From assembly GCA_034359265.1 (NCBI GenBank), contig CP136892.1, forward strand, positions 17,548,501 through 17,612,500: 64,000 bases of DNA, in the 5' to 3' direction. The notes under the pieces were generated by a model, which was given only the letters and a program-made list of their open reading frames with translations, was not told where the DNA came from and did not search any database. Source of the stretch: Canna indica (Eukaryota > Streptophyta > Magnoliopsida > Zingiberales > Cannaceae). The translations under genes were made by a program, and so were the position numbers. Positions 34,532 through 45,729 of this stretch are shown one piece after another (position 1 is the first letter of the stretch; every line of letters begins with the position of its first letter).

Positions 34532-34983
34532 ATGAATACTCGCTCAACCGCTTTTGCATGCCTTTTGGTTCTAGTCCTCCTCTCTGCATATATGGTTGAT
34601 CCTTTTTCTGCCTTGCGACCCATCGATGAGGTTTAGAGGAAAAAATTTATATGGGCAGTTTGCTGATTTAAATTTATATGAACGAGTGAATATAAATTTT
34701 AAGCAACTGAACATGAATAGTAATAAAATATATATAAATGGATATGTTCATATACAGTCTTTTTCTACTCATGTTCATATTCATTTATTTTTTATTCATG
34801 TTCAGTCACTTAAAGGTCATATCTACTCATTTATAAATTTTCTATGAGCAATCTGCTCGTAAAAATTGCACCCAGATTTGAAGGAGGAAGAGCATTGCTG
34901 GCACAATGCTCAATGGCAGAGTCTTCGGTCCTTCGTGCCAAAGTGAAGTTCATCCCAATTGCCCACCGCATGGTCCTTTGTAA
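34532..34983 (+). pseudogene. Small secreted peptide precursor, copy B4, disrupted by a MITE
   Basis: The first part encodes a signal peptide and ALRPIDEV, then hits TAG at 34634-34636 just where a ~237-bp insert begins. After the insert, 34880-34983 continues in B frame with RRKSIAGTML, then FGPSCQSEVHPNCPPHGPL and a TAA. Leader, TATA box and 3' flank all match B2. The C-terminal core has two Cys (PSC and NCPP) like the A copies, which B2 lacks, so B4 shows the ancestral form. As it stands only a 34-residue peptide with no core would be made, unless the insert is spliced out; no good splice sites were seen. Confidence 0.85.
34640..34876. mobile_element. MITE inserted in B4
   Basis: About 237 bp, AT-rich, with imperfect inverted repeats near its ends (CAGTTTGCTGATTTAAATTT near 34652 against CAGATTGCTCATAGAAAATTT on the other strand near 34857). 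The possible 8-bp target duplication is imperfect (TTTAGAGG at 34632 and TTTGAAGG at 34877, 6 of 8), which would suit an older hAT-type insertion. Family uncertain. Confidence 0.6.
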
Positions 34984-35330
34984 TTGTAATTAATTGAACG
35001 ATGGTCAGCAACGGATGGATGATATTAAACTTAGTATATATATATTGATTTTATATATACAATTATAAATTAAATATATAGGAAAATAATGGCAATCCCA
35101 GCTAGCTACAAAAGGATTGATAGCCCACTCTGGTTCATTAATTAGTTATGTTCGATTTGATTATGATCTAGATTCTAGCATGAAAATATTTGGCTACAAT
35201 AAATAATTGATTTGTAATAAAAATAATACATCAAATATATGCACCTATACTTAGCACATGATTTGACTTATATACTTTACTATTTCAATATTATGTTGCA
35301 TGTTTATGTGATTACAATATGTGAGGTATA
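34984..35330 (+). repeat. B-type 3' flank
   Basis: Shares with 22593-22984 the ordered blocks GAAxGATGGTCAGC, ATGATATTAAA, GCTAGCTACAAA, TAGCCCACTCT, ATATTTGGCTAC and TGTTGCATGTTTATG. In B2 the match is ended by the CACTA insertion. Here it continues to about 35325. Confidence 0.75.
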
Positions 35331-35599
35331 CCTCAGCATGGATGAGTAGTCGTTGCCATCCGAGATGAATAAGTCATATGATAGTCACAATATTGTCCTA
35401 ATGATTTACTTATGTGAATCAAATTTTTTTTCTATAATTTGATTGTGACACTTAGTTAGGACTATGTTGATTTCCTATTTTGAGTGGGGTATATATATCA
35501 CATATCTAAATGAATATTGTGATGAGAGAGAGAGAGCGCAACGCGCATTAAGGGAAGGTGCGGGTGAAGAAGGAAAGGGGTGTGGCTGCATGAGAGGTA

Positions 35600-36022
35600 A
35601 TTGCGTTATTGATTTAGGGATGATGAGACTTAATATAAATTGCAGTCTAAATCAGAGACGCAATTTATACTGCATTTTTTATTTTTAAATCAGATACGCA
35701 AAATAAATTGTGTCTCTAATTTTAAATCAGAGATGCAATTTATAATGCGTCTCTATTTTTAAATCGGAGACGCAATATAAATTGTGTCTCTAATTTTAAA
35801 AATCGGAGACGCAATGTAAGTTACGTCTCTAATTTTGACACGCTCGTAATAAAGCGTCCCTAATCGAAAAAATTGAGACACTAAAAAAAATACGTCCCCA
35901 ATTACAGTAGAAAAGATGACACTTTTTGTAATGTCTCCAAATAATATGGGTTTTAAAAATTTGACAACGCTAATAAAAACGTCCCTATAATTGCGTCCTT
36001 AGACGTCCATTTTCTTGTAGTG
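35600..36022. mobile_element. CACTA-type right terminus and subterminal repeats
   Basis: Ends CCATTTTCTTGTAGTG at 36022, the reverse complement of a CACTACAAGAAAATGG terminus. Upstream are 6-7 degenerate copies of AAATCxGAGACGCAATxTAxAxTGxGTCTCTAATTTT between about 35640 and 35840, the usual subterminal array. The left terminus was not located, so the size is uncertain. No coding sequence. Confidence 0.65.
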
Positions 36023-37468
36023 ATTGAATTGCTTTGAGCTTAATTTAATGACATAAATTATTTTATATATTTAATTGAAAAAAATAAAATTAATAAAAAT
36101 GATCAAAGTCCAATACTAAAATTGTTCTTATATTTTTTATGTTTTACCGTTAAAAATATCAAATAATCCATTGTTGCAGTTTTTCTAATTAAGTAGAGGA
36201 GGTAAGAGTGAAATAAGGATATAATAGAGACAATCATATTGTAATTTACCCAATAAAATTTAAAATTCTGTTTAAAAATATCACTTTTAACTATTAAATT
36301 TAAAATTTTAAAAATTTCCATTATTTTAAAAATATTAATTTACTTTGTACTTCAAATAAACTTTATTATCAACCACTTATTCATCATTTTTTTTGGCCCA
36401 CATCCTTTACCTCAAGTTTTAGTTTGAACTAATCCATTAACACATCATTCATGAATAACAATTGAGTAGTTAATTTAATTGGGTTCCAATTGGCACACCC
36501 GAGGTAATCAATGTTGGATGAATTATTGGATCCTTAGCCATTCATGTGAGGATTGGCCACATTGGGGATCCATGGTGAAGAAATAGTATTCTCAAGCCAA
36601 TCATATGTTGATGTAATGAGGGACTATTATGTGCTAATAATAATATGAGACATTTATTTTCATCGATGCTGCATCTATAAATTATAAATAGATTATGATT
36701 TTAGGGTCATAAATTATAAATAATATGAAGCCTATAGACTAGGCAATGATTTTAAGATGATGATGAGATCATGCTAGTGAGACCTAGAATATGAAAGCCT
36801 AGTTTAAAAGGCTTCTAGTCATAGGTACATTGAGTAGGGCATCAGTGTCACTGGTAAGACTAGTACACTTGTTACATGATCTATGGTAACGGGTAACTGA
36901 TCTCACAGTTACTTATGAGAGGTCATTAATATAAAATTGTATGTGCTCATTGGAGAATGAGTTCACTGAACAAATATGCTCGAGGAATGACTCATTAATG
37001 GAAATCTTACATGTATGTCAATTGACGATTCCTCGGGTGATAGTAGGTGTAAGTAATCCTCGAACATGAGATTACCATAGCACTTTGTGACTGGTGATCT
37101 ATGTTTTGGTCTATTCTGTATCATGACTCTTTGAGACATGTGATGGGTATTTTGGACAAAATGAGCCTTTCATGGATGTGAGTGAGTAATCAACAAGGGA
37201 TCATTTACTCTAGTAAGAGAAGAGAATGTCCTATGTTTTCTAACAAGTATCGTCTTGGAAAATCTCAAGCCGTAGTGGATTTGAAAATTAAAAAGGAGTT
37301 TCTAATGTTTCATTTAAGACAATAACTCGGCAAATTGAATACATATGAACAAGTATTAGAGTATGACATTTCTTCCATACCCTAGATTGATTTAGGACAT
37401 TGTGTGACCGAAGGATTGAATTACACATGAACTAATCACCGAATGACGTTTGATCCTTTCTGTTTGAA
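36023..37468. other. Non-coding stretch, possible LTR-like remnant
   Basis: 36023-36480 is plain AT-rich sequence. 36500-37460 begins near TGTTGGATGAATTATTGGATCC and is of more even composition, with no open frame. It has the look of a retrotransposon LTR or untranslated piece, but I see neither a primer site nor a second copy, so this is only a suggestion. It is cut by the CACTA end at 37469. Confidence 0.35.
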
Positions 37469-38640
37469 CACTACCAAAAATATCGTCTTCTGCGACAGCC
37501 ACGACAGTCATAGAGCCATCGCCATAGTTCTTCTGCGACGGCAAGCAATGATCACAAAGATCCGTTGTAGAAGAAGTGGTCGTAGATAATCTGCAACCAT
37601 GCACTATTCTGGCCATCACAAGTAATAACTATTGCGACCGACCCACAAGGCGTCGCAGAAGAGATCATGGACCAATTGCGACGCACACCTATCGTTGCAC
37701 AATTTTAAATTTGCGACGACATGGCGACTGTTGCTGGCCATCACAGTGCCATCGCATTATCATTAGTGACTGCACGACCAATTCGATATACCTTTTGCGA
37801 CGGCATGACAGTCGTAGTGCCGTCGCAGAAGTCTATTTTTTATAATTTAAAAATATAAATTCCTATATATATTTAAAATGATTAAAAACAAGAGACATCA
37901 AATTGTAAATATGAATCATCAAAATATAATAGATATCAAAATGTAATATATATTTACGTCGTATCAAACAAATATTTACATTGTATATCAAATACATCAA
38001 TGATCAGGCGGTGGCGGGGGAGGCAATGAGGAGAGGGTCTATGTGGGGAGTGCATCAGTTGGTGTTGACGATGATGATGGATGATGCTGATCTCGTCGTG
38101 CCTCATGATAGGGGAGGCGGAGGGGCCGAAGCACCAAGTATGTAAGAACTTATCTATGCCATGCACTAGGTCATTTGCGTCACAGTTTCCCTCATAGCAA
38201 CCATGACAGTCTCAACGACCGCTAATCAATCCTGATCCGTACGTGATGTTGATGGACTAGCAGCGGAGGAGTCAAGGCGGATGACCCCGCACCATGTGGT
38301 TGCAACAACGCCCGTGTGTGGGCTGTTGTGTCAATGTCATATACACGATCGTGGTCGACGTCTGCCACATGCATCTATGCGTTAGCATCAACCTGATGCT
38401 GTGCATGATCAGCTCCCAGAACACTGTCCATATTATGCTTATATGGAACAATCCTTGGCTAGGCAAGAGAAAAATTTCGTGACGCAAAGCGGGCGCTAGC
38501 ATTGCCTATCAGGACGTTGTCGCCCTTGGGCGTAGCAGCCCGTGGGGGGGGGGGGGCTATAGCCCCGGTTGAGGGTCACGACAACCTCAAACAAGGACAG
38601 CAACCCTGATCGGGGCAATTTTGGTGGCGTTGTGCCCTCG
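37469..38640 (-). mobile_element. CACTA element fragment, related to the one at 59763
   Basis: Begins CACTACCAAAAATATCGTC followed by CGACGGC/GCGACGGCA subterminal repeats. From 37990 it shares GATCAGGCGG, GAGTGCATCAGTTGG and CACCATG blocks with 60230-60540. On the minus strand, 38500-38290 encodes the end of a Ptta-type protein (QPHG following TRALLQ-like codons, frame-shifted). It ends without a recognised right terminus near 38640. It includes a run of 13 G near 38547. Confidence 0.7.
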
Positions 38641-40064
38641 AGTTGCGGGGCTAGGGTGTTGACGATATATTGAAAAATCTATTTTATCCATTCAAATAAA
38701 AGTTTTAAAATAGAAATTTTGAAAAGAAAAAAAGGAAAACATCTTGGTTAAAGAATATCTATCCATCATTTATTTAATTTTTATAGAAATATTTATACAT
38801 TTAGAAACTTTATACACTTATATATTTAAAATATAAGTTTTAACATTTGTCAAAAGAATGTAACTTTATTTATTTTGAAATTACTTTATATTTCTAAATT
38901 ATGTATGATTATGGTAATTACTGAGAAACATGATTGACAATATAGTTAATCTAATCACTACAAGTAGGAGGTCATCCTTTATTATCAAGAGCTATCAGAT
39001 AAGAAGGATTGTCATATTCAAGACGCATGAATGCTTTTTCAAACTTTTCAATAATATCTAACATCATATAAGTCGAATTCCATATAGTTGGCACATCAAG
39101 TGTAAGTATTGTCTTACTAGTTATATTTGTCTCTTCCGCACACCTCTCAAAAGTTGCTAATCTACACGAAGCCCTTATCTTACTAACACAATTCCATCAA
39201 CTGATCACTAACAATTAGTTCAAAATATGCGCACAACATCTCATATGTATGTACTCCCTATTTGACAAAGTAAGATCATTCCAATCACTCATGCCTCTAG
39301 CTAAATATGCAATTGACAAATTATTATTATTTGCATTATCAATGGTAATACAACAAACTTTCAAAATCCCTCCGTCTTTTAAGCATTTCTCTATAGCTTT
39401 CCCTATGGTTTCACCTTTGTGGTCGGCAATCAAACCAAAACTCAAGATTTTTATTATTTAATTCCCACCCGTCATCAACATAATGAGCAATTACACACAT
39501 ATAATTCATATTCTGAATTAAAGTCCATGTATCAGTACGGGTAAGTGAAACCATTTGATGATTTTTAGGCAATATGCTTTTCAACCACTTTTTCTCCTCT
39601 TTAAACAATCCATACAATCTCTAGGACTAGTGATACGAGAAGGTATTTTAAATCTTGGTTGAGCTTCACACACAAAATCTCAAAATCCTTTATTCTCAAC
39701 AAATATAAAAGGAAGTTCATAAACAATTATCATATTGGCAAGTGCAACCTAAGACTTATCTTGATTAAATTGGACAAGTTTCATACTAACAGTAGTATCG
39801 GGATCATCATCGCATTGCTTGCTATGAACAATTATTTTTTGTTTCTTATCAATTTTTCTATTTGGCTTTCTCCCAAAAGTCCTCAAATGCAGTGATGAGA
39901 ATCTTTTTCTTGTGATGTAATTTCTTGCATTGAAGCTTGTGTTGGATCTTGTGGTGATCCTGGTGGAGCTTGTGAAGGAGTTTCTGGTTGCATGTCACTA
40001 TTTGGTGGAGTGGGAGCACGTCCAACTTGACTTTCACTACTTGTAGTGTTTTGAGTTTCACTAA

Positions 40065-40073
40065 TTTCAATTT
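40065..40073. repeat. 9-bp target duplication (left)
   Basis: TTTCAATTT, repeated at 41447-41455, flanking the element at 40074-41446. Confidence 0.85.
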
Positions 40074-40368
40074 GAGCAATTTTTCAGATCCGAATTATGG
40101 GAATGAGAAATTCCCAAATCCGGATCTAACATTGGGGAATTCCCAAAACATGAATTGAGTGGAATAAATACTTATTTTACCCCTGACCAAAGTCTCTAAT
40201 TACTTAGAGACTTTGGTTAAAAAAATTTTAAAAAAAAAATTTTAAAAAAAAAATTTTAAATTTTAAATTTATATTAAAAAAGAGGTATAATAGAAATAAG
40301 GTATTAGATTTCAAAAAAAAAAATATTTTCAAACTCTCTAACTAGTTAGAGACATTAGTTAAAAAAAA

Positions 40369-40403
<35 letters not shown>

Positions 40404-41446
40404 AATTTATAAAAAAGGAGGTATAATAAAAATGAGATGTTAGATTCTAAAAAATATATTTTCAAACTCTCTAATGATATAAAAATGAGGTGTTAGATTC
40501 TAAAAAAATACATTTTCAAACTCTCTAACCAGTTAGAGACATTAGTTAAAAGTTTTAAAAATATATATATAAAATATAAAAAATAATTTTAATTTATAAA
40601 AAAAAGAGGTATAATAGAAATGAGATGTTAGATTCTAAAAAATACATTTTCAAACTCTCTAATAATATAGAAATGAGATATTAGATTCTAAAAAAATACA
40701 TTTTCAAACGCTCTAACAAGTTAGAGACATTAGTTAAAAAGTTTAAAAAATATATTAAAAAAATATAAAAAATAATTTTAATTTATAAAAAAAGAAGGTA
40801 TAATAGAAATGAGATGTTAGATTCTAAAAAATATATTTTTAAACTCTCTAATGATATAAAAATGAGGTGTTGGATTCTTAAAAAATACATTTTCAAACTC
40901 TCTAACCAATTAGAGACATTAGTTAAAAAGTTTAAAATATATATAAAAAAATATAAAAAATAATTTTAATTTATAAAAAAAAAGAGGTATAATAAAAATG
41001 AGATGTTAGATTCTAAAAAATATATTTTCAAACTCTCTAATGATATAGAAATTAGGTGTTAGAGTCTAAAAAATATATTTTCAAATCTTCTAAATCACTA
41101 GAAAGTTTTGCACAAAGTCTATAAATTCAAATTTAAATTAAAAATTGTAAAATATTTTTGATATTATAGACTTTGGACAAAAGTCTTTAATACATTAGAG
41201 AGTTTAAAAAATATATTTTTTATTCTCTAATATCTTATTTTTATCATAAAAGGTATTTTATAAATTAAAATTATTTTTTAATATTTTATATATATATTTT
41301 TTAATATTTGGCCAAAATCTCTAACTGGTTAGAGGCTTCTAGGAGCAAAATGAGTATTTATTCTACTCAATTTCTGTTTTGGGAATTCCCCAATATTAGA
41401 TCCGAATTTAAGAATTTCTCATTCCCAAAAGATTCGGGAATTGCTC
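40074..41446. mobile_element. Mutator-like non-autonomous element, 1373 bp, with tandem repeats inside
   Basis: Inverted ends GAGCAATT...AATTGCTC extend at least 110 bp inward with good match (GGGAATGAGAAATTC, GGGGAATTCCCAAAACA, GAATAAATACT). They are flanked by the perfect 9-bp duplication TTTCAATTT. The inside carries no gene but a tandem array with a ~189-bp period. It inserted into the first codons of the hAT transposase at 38950-41475. Confidence 0.85.
40280..41090. repeat. ~189-bp tandem repeats (about four copies)
   Basis: GAGGTATAATA(G/A)AAATGAGATG recurs at about 40417, 40606, 40795 and 40983, a period of 188-189 bp. Each copy holds TTCAAACTCTCTAA and GTTAGAGACATTAG. A partial first unit begins near 40281. 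Confidence 0.85.
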
Positions 41447-41475
41447 TTTCAATTTTATTTCCTTTTGCCATTTAA

Positions 41476-43244
41476 TTATTAGTTTCACGTAGCCTATGAA
41501 AAGGAAGTCATGCTCATTAGATTCATATCAACAGGGTTTATGCAGCATGCAGGAAAAGAAAAATGATCTTATAGGAATCTGACCCTTATTTAATTTCATT
41601 GTTTCATGATTCAAAAACATGTAAATTACAAGTTTAATGAAGAGATAAGTAATCAAGCAATTCATCATTACATGTGATAACGCGAAGGTATGAAACTACA
41701 GCTATCTGATAGCATTAGTTTAAGTGAAAAATGCAAAATATGGCATCTTTTTTGAATTGAAACGAACACCTTTTAGTAAATTCTACTTTTTCGTACTATT
41801 TTCATCAGCTTAGTGAATCAAGGTTAATTTGTTAAGCATTCCCCTAAGTATCAGGTGACATTAGAAGTCTGAAGGTACGTGTTACCTCTACTGTAGCTTT
41901 TTTTGCATAGAATAGAGTGGTATATATATACCATATTTTTGACTGAAGTAGCTATAAAAGATTTATTCTATGCTGGGTGGACGGTAAACCCTAGCATATG
42001 TTTATCTCTCCTTTACTTTATCTCTCCTTATTTAATGAAGAGATAAAGAAAGATAGACCCAACATGAGGTGTGAGTCGATCACCCAACATGAGGTGTGAG
42101 TCGATTGATTGGGCTCGCCCCAAGCATAGAATTAATACTAAATAAAGCACTGACATATTATCTCCAACCCTATCGACATGATCAAGTCAAAACATTGGAG
42201 AAAAGGGTTACTAGTAGAACAGGGTTACCAGTAGAACGAGGTTTTTGCCAGTTAAAAAAAAATCTGCTATTGCTCTTTTCCCATGAAATTAATGTTTGAC
42301 ACGATTACAAAGTAACCTAACAATGGATCACGTGAATTTTCAGTCGCGTGTCTACATTATTCCCTCCCTCGATGCCTCAGTCTACGAAGAAAGAACTGAT
42401 GTACAGAAAACCCATTTCCATGAATGGAAGAATTAACAACTAGGACAATTGGCAATCCATTGGATGGAAGAAAAATTAATGCTACAAGATTACATGAATA
42501 AAAACACCCAAAAAAAAAAAGAGAAGTAAGGAAAAATTTTACTTGACGTAGATATAATTATAGTGGAAGTAATTTTCTGGATCTCCAGAAAAAGCTAAAT
42601 CTTCGTTTACAACACTTTCTCAAAAAACTGTGCTTTGATGGGAAAAGCAACTATGAGCAAAGGTTTCTAATCATATATCATGTCACGTCTGTAGAGATGA
42701 CCTAGCCTATAATCGATTAAATGGGCTCACTCCATCATGTGCTTCATTAATCAGTACATTTGACTAATCACACTAATCATGATTAAGTATTTCAAACTCA
42801 AGTCACATGGATCAAATTAAATGAGCTAATATGCATATCAAATAGGATCATAAGATTAACTTATTTAAATCAAAAATCACAATTTACCATAGGCCACAAA
42901 ATGATATTTAAAAATAATATATATATATATATTATTAATAAAAAATATTCTAATATTCTTCCACTTGGGAAAGGTCAATTGCATAACTTTTTTTTTTGAA
43001 AATATTCATTTAATAAAATGACTCTCGGGTAATCACAAGTTTCAAAATAAAAATATGATCCAAGATGCAAAACTTATTATGACTCATATCAACAAACTAA
43101 TAATATTGGACCGCAACAGACATCATATTAATTATTCACATAAGACTTATCCACGATCACGAATACCACTGACATTGCTGAAAATTATTATTGGTATGAA
43201 ATGTAGCATGAAAATAACACTCAAAATGATCTAACAACCATTAA
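41476..43244. other. Intergenic, one short direct repeat
   Basis: No gene or element end recognised. A 24-bp unit (ACCCAACATGAGGTGTGAGT then CGAT) occurs twice head to tail at about 42058-42106. The ORF at 42096-42299 has no recognisable domain and is not called. Confidence 0.5.
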
Positions 43245-43700
43245 TTGTGATGCAGCTTGGACAAATTAATGAAGTTTTAAGATGGGGAGTGTGTTCATGC
43301 CGAAACTCAACTCGTTCAAGCCTCCTCACCAATTGATGCTGAGGCTGCTGCTATTTTGGCAGCAACTAAGTATGCTGAAAATATTCATCTTCCTTATGTT
43401 CGGATAGAGTCGGATCAAAAATCTTGGTTGACTCCTTGAACAAGTATGCAACCCGCCCTTGGTAACTTCTCGTGGTTATTATGAAGATTCATTAGAAGGC
43501 TTAAAATTGTCATTGTATTCTTTATTCTTTTGTAAATCGTAAATATAACAAAATTGCACATTGGGCAGCAAGTTATGGGGAACGCTTTAGGGAATCTTGA
43601 AGCCGACATCCCATTAGACCCCCTGAACTTGTAACAATTCTAGATCAAGATCGTTTTGGTCTTGATCCTACTTAATTAATAAAGTTCTTACTGTTTATTT
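43245..43700 (+). pseudogene. LINE RNase H fragment with 3' tail
   Basis: DAAWTN near 43250, EAAAILAATKYAENIHLPYVRIESD near 43345-43415, then IAHWAASYGERF-type codons in a shifted frame near 43555 and PPELVTILDQDRFGLDPT near 43620. These are RNase H motifs with the LINE C-terminal tail. Stops interrupt the frame. A short A-run near 43706 may be the poly(A) remnant. It is 5'-truncated. Confidence 0.75.
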
Positions 43701-43946
43701 TACAAAAAAATAGTATATTCGTATAACTACAATACTGTCAATATTGTAATAGTATTATGTTATTCAAGATAAAATATACCTTATCTAGTATATATTTTTA
43801 GTGGCACAATTTTCTATTCTCAATTATATATATATATATATACTGAAAATATATAGTAATTATAAAATGGGTGGAAGTTGGATACAAATTCATTTTAATG
43901 CATAGTAAGATTGTTTTGTTATGTAGTGGGTCAATTGACACAAATG

Positions 43947-43961
43947 AAACTAATCAAAATT
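43947..43961. repeat. Candidate LINE target-site duplication (left)
   Basis: AAACTAATCAAAATT, 15 bp, repeated exactly at 49291-49305. Variable 7-20 bp duplications are typical of LINEs. Confidence 0.65.
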
Positions 43962-45280
43962 GAAGTGTGATGTCATCCCCAAGAAAATTGACAACAAAGG
44001 CGACAAAGCAACCTTTATTCAAAAGCAAAAGGAGCCGCCAAATCCCCTGGATATGAAAACTCCGACCTCAAACAAATCAATGTTCGACATTCTTGCTTCT
44101 TTGGGTGAAGGAGAGATAACCGATGGAGCGGAGAGATTAAATCTGATTCAATCTCGAAGAAAAGAGGGAAAACCAAATACTTGGGCTGGCCTTTTCAATC
44201 TGGCGAGAAGGGAGGAGGAATGGAAGAACTCAACAAATCTGAAGGAAAAGATAGAGAAGATCCAAGCAAGTGCAAAAGGAAAAGTATTCATAAATAAAGA
44301 CGCTCTATAGAAAGCTAGGTATGATGTAATCTCATTCTATACGGAAATTTTTTTGGGAGATCTCTTGATTTGATTAGGAATCTTATGCTGAAAGTATGGA
44401 ATTTATCTGCAAATTGCCAAACTATTGATCTTGTTGGAGGATTCTTTGCTTTCAAATTTTCTATTGAGGCTGATTACTGGAAGGTTTTTACGAGAGGGCC
44501 ATGGTTTCTCAGGGGACAGGCCCTATCCCTAATTCCCTGGAAAAATGACTTCCAGCCTTTGAAGGAGATAATTTCAATAGTTCTTGTCTGGATTCAGTTC
44601 CCATGACTACCTTACGAGTACATGCACAGAGAGGTTCTTCCACAACTTGCGGCTGTTATTGATAATCCAATAAAGATAGATGAATTCACACCATCAGGAG
44701 AGAGAGGCAAGTTTGCTCGCATATGTGTTCTACTGGACATAAAGAAACCGATTCAGTAAGGAATCTGGGTTGAATCTAATAAAGGAAATTTTTTTCAGTC
44801 AGTGGCCTATGAAAATCTCTTGAATCTTTGTTTCAAATGTGCTAGAGTGGGTCACAAGGAGGTGAATTGCAGATTAGAAAAAGAGGGACAAACACCTTCA
44901 ACAGGGGAAACTACTACTAAGCTTGATCAACCAAAAACAATGGAAACATATGAGGAATGTTTACTAGGTCCCTGGATTCAGGTGCGAAGGAAGAAAAGAG
45001 GTATTCCAAACAATAGAGGAGCAACTACTGGTAACTTCAGAAATCCCTTTAGTATTCTTGGCAATCCTACATTTGAAGAAAGGAAGACCTCAAATAAAGT
45101 GATGAAAGATGTAGAGGCTGAAAAAAAAAACATGAATCAGAATTTGATAGAGAAAGATCGAATTCAAGAACATGGCTTGATATCAGGCAATACAAACCAG
45201 GAAAGGATGAAGGACAAAGATAAGGCCAGTACTAGCTGGATGCCTGCATATAATTCACAAAAAAAGAGGAAAGGGAGTTA
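43962..45280 (+). pseudogene. LINE ORF1 protein (DUF4283-like with zinc knuckle)
   Basis: A basic and charged N-terminal part (MFDILASLGEGEI, NTWAGLFNLARR) is broken near 44310. Then a DUF4283-like domain (VGGFFAFKFSIEADYWKVF, GPWFLRGQALSLIPW) meets a stop at about 44606. 44610-44800 is in shifted frame with LPYEYMHREVL and GERGKFARICVLLDI. 44802-45281 is an open frame with the zinc knuckle C-x2-C-x4-H-x4-C (CFKCARVGHKEVNC, about 44826-44868) and a Lys/Glu-rich tail. It would bind LINE RNA. Four fragments, so not functional. Confidence 0.8.
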
Positions 45281-45729
45281 GTACCCGTCAAAGGATGTAA
45301 GGATATTATGGAAGTTGAATTCAATGCTACTATGAAGGAGAAGGAAATGAGTGGAGAGGAAGAAAAGGAAAAAATAAGAAAAGGGCCAACTCTAAAGGAA
45401 CTCTATGAAACTTAGCAATTCATTCTCTAAAATTTTGGAAAATGACTTTGCTAAAGATGACTTTCTAGAAGAAGGCCTAGATCCTGAGTTATCCAGAAAT
45501 TTAGAAGGTAGACTTGTAAAGGCAAGGAAGGGAATGAATGTTAATATGAATTTGGTTAACATTCCTATCAGCTAAAAGCAGTTGAAACCCAAAAGGAAAA
45601 GAATTTCTATAGTTAAGAACAAAGAAAAAAGAGAGATAGATCACCAGAAATTGATGATGGAAGAGGGGATAGACAGAGGCCCAGAAAATCAATAATCAGA
45701 AGAAAGTTCTAGCAATAAACCAGTGTTCG

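Larger units (their letters stand above)
38950..41475 (-). pseudogene. Second hAT transposase relic, split by a Mutator-like element
   Basis: On the minus strand the start is ATGGCAAAAGG at about 41475, interrupted after some nine codons by the element at 40074-41446. It continues at 40064 with a Ser/Thr/Pro/Gln-rich N-terminus, then LANMIIVYELPF near 39735 and FKIPSR near 39650. 39617-39411 holds LTRTDTWT and YMCVIAHYVDDGW. 39445-39215 holds LIADHKGETIGKAIEKCL, TIDNANNN and MRCCAHILN. A TIWNSTYMML motif lies near 39070. Stops and frameshifts are numerous, and the dimerisation domain is missing. It is of a different hAT subfamily from the one at 6939-9283. Confidence 0.85.

Noticed and set aside
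35464..35688. 74-codon open frame rich in Arg/Glu
   Set aside because: Spans a GA microsatellite and the edge of CACTA subterminal repeats; no domain.
40280..41090. CRISPR-like array of regular repeats
   Set aside because: Units are contiguous 189-bp tandem repeats without unique spacers, inside a plant transposon.
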